Part shown: piece after piece, positions 27,079 to 34,643 of the stretch
Numbering within the stretch: position 1 is the stretch's first letter
Layout of the letters: each line of letters opens with the position of its first letter
Origin: Branchiostoma belcheri
Lineage: Eukaryota > Chordata > Leptocardii > Amphioxiformes > Branchiostomatidae
Direction: 5' to 3'
DNA length: 64,000 nt
NCBI RefSeq assembly: GCF_001625305.1
Contig: NW_017802824.1
Location: 4,366,260 to 4,430,259 of the forward strand
Made by a program: the position numbers and the translations under genes
Notes under the pieces: model-generated
Told to the model about the DNA's origin: nothing
Databases searched by the model: none
What the model saw: only the letters and a program-made list of their open reading frames with translations

Positions 27079-30000
27079 GATGTGCATTGTACATGTATAT
27101 AGCCTCCTTCAGTCAATATTAACCATAGTAAAATCCTAATTGATAACAGCCCTGCAGCTTTGGCTATGGCTGAACAGTCCTATACGAAAAACGGCAGTAT
27201 ATCTGTAGATATGTGAGTATTTTATAGTCAAATTTATTTACGTTGTAGAGTTCTTTATGCGCGATAGGTTTCTATACTAATATTCCCTGCCTAGTGTATT
27301 AAGGAGTTTATATTCCGCCACAGATCCCCCAGTCGTCAAGGTTCCGAAGATGTCAGTTGTCGTGGCTGAAGGACAGTCAGCCAACCTGAGCTGTGAAGTT
27401 GACGGCAATCCCAAAGCATCATTGACCTGGTGGAGACTCGGGGACAGCTTACCCCAGGGACCTCTAGGGAGGTAATATTGCCATTACAGTTATGAAATAG
27501 ACTGGAGGTAAAAGTAGACTGGAGGTACATTCATTACATTGGCTATATGCTAGGTAAGATAATTGCTTCCAACAAACCTGACAACACGAGATTTATGAGT
27601 TGACACAAAAGTCAAATAAAGGATATAACCTATTGATTGGTACCAGTTGAGAATATCCCAAAAGCTTCTTCATATATCAAATAAAGACAGGGTGAAAGAG
27701 TCAGCAATTTCATCGCGTATAGTGTCTACCATCCCCTCTTTCTGAAATGAATTACATGCACGTTTCGTTTTGAACTTGAGATCAATATGTCTATACCGCA
27801 GAGGAAGTGTCCTTACTTTGACAAATGTGACCAGCTTCGACCTGGGCACCTACCAGTGCACAGCGCGGAATGGAGTCAAACCGGACGGTTTCGGGACCAT
27901 GGCATTGGATGTCAGATGTAAGGCACTTCCTGTGATTTATCACAATACTACATGTGTGAAGGATTTCCTTATGTTTGTCCTTATTTGGATAGCAATTTCG
28001 CCTGTTTTTTGTCAGACATCACAATTTGAGGCGCTATATGCGGGGGTGTTTTCATAACTCATCGATGACAGGCTTATTTTCGTATAGATTTTGTCTCACC
28101 TTGCAAAAATAACAAGTACCCATTACGCCAAATAAGGTCATATATCGGTTGGAACAGTGCTGCCATCGAACTGGCGTTACCGCAAACCACGATAGAAATA
28201 TGATGAAATATAGATATATGTTTACCTTTTTGATGCCAAGCCAGGCTGTTAGCAAAATAAAATAAAATATGGAACGATATTTGAAACATCATAAATAGAA
28301 TAATAAATTTGGAGAGTGTTATTGGAATTTTGATATTATTTTACCATTGTCTAGACCCACCTCTCATCAAATCGATATTTGATGAGGAGACAACGGTCAT
28401 GTATGGACAGTCCGGGTTCTCACTGAAGTGCCAAGCAGAAGGGAACCCGAAACCCCGGGTCAGGTGGAGGCGGATTGACACCAGGATGTTCTTCGACAAC
28501 CCACTACTGTTTCCCGAGATACGGTATGCCAACGAAGGGGCTTATGAATGCGTCGCCAACAGTAAGGGCTTCAAAGAAGTGAGCAGAAACACATTCATCA
28601 ACGTCATAGGTACTGTCAGCTCATTACAGTTTCAAAACCATATTTTCGTAGCATTCTGCAGTCACATTTAATACACTTCCATCTCCAGATAAATCCCTCA
28701 CGTTTATGGATCCTTCGTAGGTTGTATATGAACCAAACTGCTCGATATTTCTTTATTTCATCATAAAACTGATGGGTAGCCCATTCAGTTTGTAGAAGCT
28801 GTTTTTCAATGAGGCCCAGCATATATATATTTGCACTGGGCAAGACATAACAACATTTAGTCAAGCAACAAAAGGTGGACAAAACCCTATGCGTCAAAAC
28901 AAAAGCATGTCAATAAATCAAAGTCGTCATAACGTTCCATTATATGATGATCACATTTCGTGAATGTGACAATCTGTTTCCATCCAAGGTAGACCGGAAG
29001 TCCTGAACGTCTCTTCTACAGTTTCTGTGACGCGAGGCGAGACCGTCAGCCTTGTGTGTATCATACAAGCCGATCCGATTCCTGACGACGTCTCATGGTT
29101 ATGGAGAGGGCGCAGCGGTGAGAGAGACTTCAATGATAAAACTAAAGGCGACATAGATGTTAAAACCGTCTTCAGTGATAATGTACAGAGCGAGTTGACC
29201 ATATCGTCTGCAACTAAGGCCCACGCAGGAACATACATGTGCAAGGCGGCCAACAAGTACGGCTCGGACCTGAGAGAGTTTAGAGTTACGGTTTCAGGTA
29301 AGCTCTGTGATGGTATTGTGCTGCATATTTCAGAAATTATTCTTTATCATAAGCATAAGATATTTCTGACAAATATAAATAGTTTTATGGTAAAGAGTTA
29401 AAACTTTTGGTCCAACACAAACAAATTCTCTTACCTAGACATCGTCTACCAGATACCTTTGACCCAGTAATGACGTCACACTTCAAAGAAGCCTCGTGAC
29501 AAGCTTCACTTTGTCAGTCTACTGAGGAAGACCAGAGTGAGAGAACTTTATTTTTGGTTGGACCAAACGTTTTACCTCTAAACATGAAAATACCAACACA
29601 GATGAACTTTCATGATAGTATAAATAGTCCTATTTCTTACTTTGTATAAAGTTTGCACATGAAGCAATATTTCAAATTTGCTTTGTTGAAGTTTCTCGCA
29701 TAGCTGTTGTTGGGGTGATTGCCGGCTCGGCAGCAGTAGGGATGCTTCTTGCCATTGCTGCAATCATCACTCTGAGTATCAGGAGGGGGTGGATACGACG
29801 TGATAGGAAGGAAAGTAAGTACCTTTTACGAACGTTTCGTTAACAACAAGGTAATATCCAACAACATGAGATATGTAAAAGCAAATGTTAGTCTTAAATT
29901 TTGACATGTGACGGAGTGCTGTCTTGCGATACGAAAACCAATACTGCAAGTGCTTTACTGTTTTCCATCAGTCAATATAGGGTCCAAAATATCATCATGC

Positions 30001-30970
30001 ATAAACTATACATATAGACTGTATGTGAGTGAGCATCATCTTTTATTATCTTGGGAATAATTTCTTTAAACCCGTACAGCTGATAAGACATATTTTTATC
30101 TATGTCTCTAGAAAAATCTGCAAAATCAGAGTCTCTGGCTTACTGCATAACAAGAGGTTCCGCGAATAAAAAGTGAGTCTATGTTCAACCTAACGACTGT
30201 AATTTTTAATAGAAGCCCTGAATTATATGAAAATAAACATTTATATGGCTTATGGCTTACATGTATGTGCTAATGGCATATTGCATCATATCTGTAATAA
30301 AAATGTCTAGGTAGAAATGAACGTTCATATAACTGATACCATTCCTAACAGAAAGAAAAACGGATCGCCGACTAAGAGGTCTGCGATAGAGTTGCAGCAC
30401 TTTGAGAAAACAACGATACACAGCTCCCCGTCTAGACGGGATAGGAACACATATCCGATTGACCTTCTACATTCAAGTAAGTTGGAAGCAAACTTTAAGG
30501 TCTAACAATAAGAATTGTTTAACCATAATATTATATTCATACCCTTTCTGCTATGAAATCACACCTGGCAAACTGATATTGAATTCATTTTCATACGTAC
30601 ATATTAAAAGGGCCATAGTTTAATGACATTAGATCCAATGCAATTATCTTCCTAGCTAATGAGAACATCAGGAAACGTCAATTATAGCCTTAAAGATAAG
30701 ATATGATACCATGTAAGTCAGCTATTTTAGGATGTTGCAATGCTTTGTATTTAGACCTTCATCGGGTTCAGTAAAAACCTTATAACAGTATTGACTGCAA
30801 TGTCATGCATCTAACGATTTGTTTTCAAACTGCCAGGTGATGTGGAACGGAAAATCGACTATTCCAGCAACGAGAAGGACCAATTTTACGAGGAAGACAT
30901 TTGTATCCAACAAAGCCCGTGTAGAAGGGCTAGACAACCAAAAAAAGATTTTAGTAACCGCAGATGCTGA
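17974..30970 (+). CDS. Gene A: five-Ig V-set type I membrane receptor (11 exons)
   Basis: The exons are 17974-18037, 20992-21327, 23320-23628, 27324-27471, 27802-27917, 28355-28609, 28989-29297, 29704-29814, 30112-30172, 30352-30476 and 30837-30970. They sum to 1968 bases, that is 655 residues plus stop. All use GT/AG sites and phases agree. Domains: signal peptide (1 to about 24), V-set (22-133), CD80-like C2 (134-236), I-set (237-324), I-set (325-409), I-set/C2 (410-512), transmembrane (513-538), stop-transfer RRGWIRRDRK, tail to 655. The ligand is unknown; adhesion or immune-type recognition is likely from the fold. The order resembles Kirrel/nephrin-like proteins. Gene B is a divergent paralogue with the same exon plan. 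The last exon may contain a frame slip, with a possible further exon at 31240-31452, so the C-terminus is uncertain. Confidence 0.8.
20992..21327 (+). CDS. Gene A exon 2: V-set Ig domain
   Basis: This phase 1-1 exon of 112 codons holds the complete V fold. The first cysteine is in VTMNCAFS, the core tryptophan in VVNWHKY, and the second cysteine in the DAGNYRCGV motif. It ends AKLTVIG before the GTGAG donor. Two N-glycosylation sequons are present (NVT, NRS). An ATG three bases into the exon, with purine at -3 and G at +4, could start a leaderless form. No recombination-signal heptamer/nonamer follows the domain. Confidence 0.9.
22972..23255. mobile_element. Foldback/MITE copy 1 in gene A intron 2
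   Basis: Arms of about 80 bases (22972-23055 and 23120-23204) are inverted copies of each other. They run from tgtttaaagttaaaactttt to a GGTCGAAAGCTCT-type core and tactgaggaagaccagagtg. A non-coding centre of about 65 bases lies between. A related copy sits at 29390-29630 in the same gene, sharing also the catgaaa...tttcatgata tail. Confidence 0.75.
23320..23628 (+). CDS. Gene A exon 3: CD80-like C2-set Ig domain
   Basis: This phase 1-1 exon encodes 103 residues. It begins with a proline-rich linker VPPPSPP, then GDLSPR, the first cysteine in LILSCRSEGG, LPALAWYNGT and the second cysteine in NRANFSCESDQ. The C-R-S-E-G-G ... L-A-W-Y-N-G pattern is the type seen in CD80-like/C2-set domains of nephrin, Kirrel and nectin families. 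The same pattern is kept in gene B at 58565-58882. Confidence 0.88.
23902..26601. mobile_element. 2.7-kb non-autonomous DNA element with CACTACC ends
   Basis: The element begins cactaccaaaaatgc at 23902 and ends gcatttttggtagtg at 26601. It is flanked on both sides by TA (23900-23901 and 26602-26603). Homology between the two ends continues inward through cttgtttttctt and ttttcttcc, so the inverted repeats are longer than 30 bases but imperfect. The interior is AAGAAA-rich, has no long coding frame, and carries a 61-64 base minisatellite. It lies in gene A intron 3. CACTA-like start and TA target are both noted; the superfamily is unresolved. Confidence 0.75.
24120..24811. repeat. Minisatellite, about eleven 61-64 base units
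   Basis: The unit contains tagcaagaaaaccattctg, cccacaagaa and gatttcttgaactaa, then gatctaactgttcttg, repeated with small changes. The first part shows an alternating two-unit pattern (tattctcccc versus cattctgccc), hinting at a roughly 122-base higher-order period. It is internal to the 23902-26601 element. Minus-strand frames across it (MVFLLQEQ repeats) are by-products of the repeat. Confidence 0.9.
27031..27079. repeat. (TTA)n microsatellite
   Basis: About 15 uninterrupted TTA triplets lie in gene A intron 3, outside the 2.7-kb element. Confidence 0.95.
27324..27471 (+). CDS. Gene A exon 4: first half of Ig domain 3 (I-set)
   Basis: The acceptor is CCACAG|AT, and the phase 1 entry completes a tyrosine codon (YPPVVKVPKM). 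The first Ig cysteine is in ANLSCEVDGNP and the tryptophan in LTWWRL. It ends GPLG-R at a GTAATA donor in phase 2. The G-N-P motif after the cysteine is typical of I-set domains. Gene B splits the same domain at the same place and phase. Confidence 0.88.
27802..27917 (+). CDS. Gene A exon 5: second half of Ig domain 3
   Basis: The phase 2 entry completes arginine. It reads RGSVLTLTNVT, then SFDLGTYQCTARNG with the second Ig cysteine in a D-x-G-x-Y-x-C motif, then MALDVR, and ends at T|GTAAG in phase 1. Confidence 0.88.
28355..28609 (+). CDS. Gene A exon 6: Ig domain 4 (I-set)
   Basis: This phase 1-1 exon has 85 codons. It begins YPPLIKSIFDEE, with cysteine in SLKCQAEGNPKPRVRWRR and the second cysteine in NEGAYECVANS, ending INVIG. 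It is the most conserved domain between the two genes: PRVRWRR and FFDNPLLF of A match PRVRWRR and YFNNPLRF of B. Confidence 0.88.
28989..29297 (+). CDS. Gene A exon 7: Ig domain 5 (membrane-proximal)
   Basis: This phase 1-1 exon has 103 codons, reading GRPEVLNVSS, cysteine in VSLVCIIQADP, tryptophan in VSWLWRG and second cysteine in HAGTYMCKAANKYG, ending FRVTVSG. It matches gene B 61200-61514, which ends YRVIVSG. Confidence 0.88.
29390..29630. mobile_element. Foldback/MITE copy 2 in gene A intron 7
   Basis: It starts gagttaaaacttttggtcca and ends with ccaaacgttttacc and ctaaacatgaaa, with the internal tactgaggaagaccagagtg block. It is a diverged relative of 22972-23255 in the same orientation, partly lacking the inner arm. 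Confidence 0.65.
29704..29814 (+). CDS. Gene A exon 8: transmembrane segment
   Basis: The phase 1 entry is after CGCATAG. It encodes AVVGVIAGSAAVGMLLAIAA and further hydrophobic residues to LSI (about 26 in all), then basic RRGWIRRDRK as stop-transfer. It ends A|GTAAGT in phase 1. Small residues (G, A, S) are frequent in the first half of the helix. Confidence 0.85.
30112..30476 (+). CDS. Gene A exons 9 and 10: cytoplasmic tail
   Basis: Exon 9 is 30112-30172 (phase 1 to 2) and exon 10 is 30352-30476 (phase 2 to 1); the intron between them is 179 bases. They read KKSAKSESLAYCITRGSANK and then KKNGSPTKRSAIELQHF onwards, ending SPSRRDRNTYPIDLLHS. The ending aligns with gene B PPPRPDKDPYAIGISYP, giving a shared P-x-R-x-D-(R/K)-(N/D)-x-Y-x-I pattern. 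In gene B one exon (62624-62767) covers the pair. Without splicing at 30173 the frame stops at once. Confidence 0.7.
30837..30970 (+). CDS. Gene A exon 11: last tail exon as read, frame uncertain
   Basis: The exon enters in phase 1 after TGCCAG and reads SDVERKIDYSSNEKDQFYEE, then DICIQQSPCRR and a basic end, stopping at TGA 30968-30970. The first half aligns with gene B 63169 onward (IDYSSNEK with PEYSTTDR). Farther on, DNA matching gene B cacaaaaagatt is read here one frame over, so a one-base slip is likely. The shifted frame stays open to 31001 and meets a possible donor (gatttta|gtaacc, after 30944) in phase 0. Confidence 0.55.
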
Positions 30971-31239
30971 CGACATTGAAACTTCGGGACAGGATCTATA
31001 GGTTTTAACTATATCTTTCTATACACGTTGTCTTTTACTTTCATTTTCAATTCACAGCTCTTTGAAAACCGATAAGAAACCTGTTTAATATAGGAATGAT
31101 GACAAGATTCGTAATTTTGCAGGTTACTCTGATGCAGTTATTATGTATGAAATCATATTAAAAATGTGTACATCAAATATAGTTTCCTGTTTCTGGAATA
31201 TAACTTGGTTTAAACTTGGTTTAAACTTAGTTTCAACAG

Positions 31240-31452
31240 TTGAAGCAAGTCATGAGGGCTGCTGAAGAAGATGGATGTCCTCTGATACCACTGTATACGT
31301 ATGATACCATTATCTCGACAACTGCCATACTTGAAGGAAAATCTATATGGTACGATGTAAATTCTATAAAGCAAGAACATATTCCAACGTACGATTGTAT
31401 CAGCTCTATCAAAAAGGAATGGATGTCCATTAAAGAAAGAAAAACTCAATAA
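31240..31452 (+). CDS. Possible extra terminal exon of gene A, YD-motif-rich
   Basis: After TTTCAACAG the frame reads LKQVMRAAEEDG and on for 70 residues, to TAA at 31450-31452. It contains YTYDTI, WYDVNSI and TYDCISSI, two of them YxxI-type. Composition looks protein-like and it lies directly downstream of gene A. An AATAAA overlaps the stop codon (31448-31453) and another is at 31974-31979. It needs a phase 0 donor, which fits only the shifted frame of the preceding exon. It is not clearly similar to gene B's last exon, so chance cannot be ruled out. Confidence 0.4.
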   Translation: MKQVMRAAEEDGCPLIPLYTYDTIISTTAILEGKSIWYDVNSIKQEHIPTYDCISSIKKEWMSIKERKTQ

Positions 31453-33929
31453 AATCAACTCCCAAGTATCGTAAATGTCTCCAGTTGATGTGGCTAAAAA
31501 TACATATCTTATATTTTAGTTGACACATATATTTTTGTAGTTCTGATTGATGTCGCACGGGGTCGTTCTAAGACCTTCACATGGTGATGCTCAAGAATGC
31601 ACACCTTAGTTGCACAAAGCCGCCATTGCATGTATATATATGTCGTTTGTAGGATCATAACTATTAAGTCACACAAGTGACTATTCCGTTGGCACAACAC
31701 ATTATATAAGTGTTATAGCGTAAATTAGCCCCCTAGTTCATAGGGACTGTATAAAGATGAAAGAAAGGAATGGCCATCGTCTCATTTGACACACTACAAC
31801 ACTGCATTGCCGTCGAATTACGGCAGGTGACATGCCTGATCCAAGATGACTGCTGTAGATGACTTGGATGAGTTTCAGATGCACACAACTGTATTACCAT
31901 ACTTCATTGTACTTCATTGTCGATCAACTTGACATTTACTACTTATATGTATGGTAGTTTTTGATATGATATAAATAAATATACGAAGTTTCTTTAATTA
32001 CACACAAAATGTTTAACAAAGGTTTTATAAGTCTTATACACCCCGTTCGACTTAAGTTCTTTTCTTACTCAGCACTGGTGGTATGGATTCAACTGCTTGT
32101 CTTTGATGACGCTAACGTATTGGAAATCCAGATCTGTGCCTTAGTTTATGAGAGTATAGAACTACCAAAAAATAGTACGAAGTCACACACTACATATAAA
32201 TTTCTATAGCACTTCTTCACGGGTGGCCACACACGCAGAAGCAATTGTGACAATATATCTATCGTCGATATAAAGAAACACCAAATACTTCAACAACATG
32301 AATCATGTATGCGGCGCAATCACGACTATCAGCTAAGCAAGGCTTAAGTCAGGCGTCACCTTCTAAATACTTATGTATGTTCAAATCAGAGGTCTACTAA
32401 CAAAGCTATCAATCCTTTGATCATTATCAAGCAAACCCTTTGAAGTATGTTATAAATTACCCTGAGCCTTCGCTTAGCTCGTTACTCATAGTTAACGTAG
32501 TTTACCATTTGCGTATTCTAGATAGACAAAACCTACATGTATAATATTTCAGTTTGCACTGCTAATAATAGAACATCCATATAGGATCGATACTCCTTAT
32601 TTGCTTGAAACTAGCTTGCGGATAACAATATAGACTATGTTACTAAGATATGATTAAACAAATTCCCTAGATAAACAAAAAGCTAATCTCAAGAAAATTA
32701 GAAAAAAAATACCGTGGAAAACTAAGCACAAGATTGGCTGAAGGATTAATAACATCACCACTACCTCCTTAGTAATACACAAAAATCAATACACTCTTCA
32801 GGTCCAATTTTTTGGTACTGTCAGGATCCAGAGTTTGTTGTTAATGGTTGTCGGCTCCCAGACGGTGCATAGGGAAATAAACCGGAAAGGAAGGGGAATT
32901 GGACATTCGGCTGGGAATGAGATATACTTCAAAAAGTACAGTTATTCACCCGTATCACGTCTCTTGTTATCCCCGCCTTGTACGCGTAAGGTGTATTGGC
33001 TGTCTGATAAGCTGTGGTATCTTGGATATGCCCTACTGAACAAAGCCTGAAGTAATGAACTTCAAAAGAATCCATACTGCAATAACACTGAACTTCGGTA
33101 CGTTTGTGAGTTTCTTTAGAAGTGACATACGCTATATGTCTTGCCGGCAATATCGATCCAGTCTGTCGGCTTGTAGAACTTTCGTAGGCGTCAGATAGCA
33201 TAGTTAGTAGTAAGACTTTCTAAACATGTTGTATATCTTGGACATATGTGGATAGTCCGTAATTGAAGGTTGGTAATGGTGACTATGATTGTATTTAATT
33301 TACCCATCTCAATTGCATTCATGTTAATTCATTCATCTTTGAATATGAATTTTTATGTGAATTAATTGTGCACCTCAATAAAACCCATGTACTCTCCACC
33401 CACTGGTTAATCCTAAAGTAAACAGAATTAAAAACCTTGCACTCACTTACAGCGTTGATGCTATAATAAGCATGAAAAGAAATCCCATTATTCAAGGTTT
33501 TATGCCTTGACGGTTTTAATTTTTAAAATAATGCATGTAGATAGATGTAGATACATTTTGTATGCTTTCGACCCACATGTCATCAACTCTACTAAGCAGT
33601 ACTAGGAGTGGGTTTTCTTATTTTGTCTTATCTTGTCTTTTTAAGTTAGTTAGATGGAAGTATTTTAGCTACTCAGTCCTTATATTCCTGTGTGTATGTC
33701 ATATGGGCCAAGTGCCTGAAATAAAAAATAAATAAATTATTTCTTTAAGACCTTGACAGATGAATGAGGCAGCTCTGGCCCAAATCTTTAATCTCACTTT
33801 ATCAACAAGAAAATACTTTTAAGTGTATAAATCAAGTACTAAGACTTCGAACTTCAAAGCCGGCAGTAGCTTCGATTTATACGGCTTCCAATACTTGTCC
33901 TACGGGGTCGCTATTTCAGGGGTGATCTT
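31453..33929. other. Spacer downstream of gene A
   Basis: Non-coding. It holds a likely gene A polyadenylation signal at 31974. Around 33560-33740 the sequence resembles a retroelement tail, running through gggccaagtgcctgaaat into ataaaaaataaataaatt. Short frames on both strands (for example 32929-33201 minus) show nothing recognisable. Confidence 0.5.
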
Positions 33930-34585
33930 CGTATTAATCTATCACCGCATTACACAAATTGCAGTCCAACGTGGAATTTCCCGATGGCCTGCTCTCACGG
34001 GAGCGGGAAATGACAGATCGTAATCCGGCGGGGGGCGGGATCTACAGGTGATTGACACAAAATCATTCCCCAGCCAGGGTGACATTCCAAGGTGATAATC
34101 AAGTTAAATCCGGAGGACTATCCTTTTTCTGATATGTTTAATACCTTTGTGACATTCGGCAACTCATCGGTGCTTTCATTGTCGATATGTCGAGCTCATG
34201 AGTGACGCTTTCTGTAGAACCATATTTCATGGTAATGTATGCGTTTTAATGAGATACATATATTTTTTTCAAGAAATAATTCCTGCTAGTGTATCATAAA
34301 CCGTTTTCCATATATTAAAAGATTGGGAAATAAAAGTAGTAAATAATCATGATAAAATAATCTGATTATCCGATTTTGACGCACCTAACTCGATTACGCC
34401 TACTGCATTTCCACGGACCACAGGGTCCAATCAGGACACGTTATTGTGTTTTCACGAACATTGCCGACGTTTTATAACCTGCTTAAAAACGCAAGCCATC
34501 ATATGCCGAACACATCCAGTCGCCCCGGCATTCTAGCGATTGGACGCGCTTGACTACAGATCCTCGCCCAAAGGAACGTCATAAA
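33930..34585 (+). promoter_or_regulatory. Putative promoter of orphan first exon
   Basis: It is similar in blocks to the gene B upstream region 47377-47936. Shared blocks are aatttcccg, then acgggagcg-g/c-gaaatgaca, a GGGGGCGGG GC box (34031-34039 and 47471-47479), and catatgccgaacaca (34500 and 47852) at an almost identical distance from the start codon (65 and 64 bases from the end of the block). This copy contains GGAATTTCCC at 33973-33982, a kappaB-type sequence lost in the B copy, and GCGGGAAA at 34003-34010, an E2F-type sequence kept as GCGCGAAA in B. The factor assignments are inference from consensus only. Confidence 0.55.
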
Positions 34586-34643
34586 ATGGCTGACTCTAGC
34601 GGTGACATGCTGCTGGTATTCTACCTGACCATGGTGCTGAAAG
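34586..34643 (+). CDS. Orphan first exon: intact signal peptide with donor
   Basis: The ATG in aaaATGGCT opens MADSSGDMLLVFYLTMVLK, ending G|GTAAG in phase 1. Length (58 bases), phase and sequence match gene B exon 1 (MADYGGNMLLLTFLSLVMK). No Ig exon is visible before gene B's V exon at 58056. It could be an alternative first exon of gene B (joining in frame to VHAAWYSVE), or the remnant of a lost paralogue. It lies 3' of gene A's last exon, so it must start its own transcript. Confidence 0.7.

Noticed and set aside
26831..27079. Frame ending in a poly-tyrosine run
   Set aside because: The run is the (TTA)n microsatellite read as TAT; it is not a gene.
31240..31452. ITAM in the extra terminal frame
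   Set aside because: The two YxxI motifs are 39 residues apart, not 6-12, so the consensus YxxL/I-x(6-12)-YxxL/I is not met. It was kept only as a tyrosine-motif observation.
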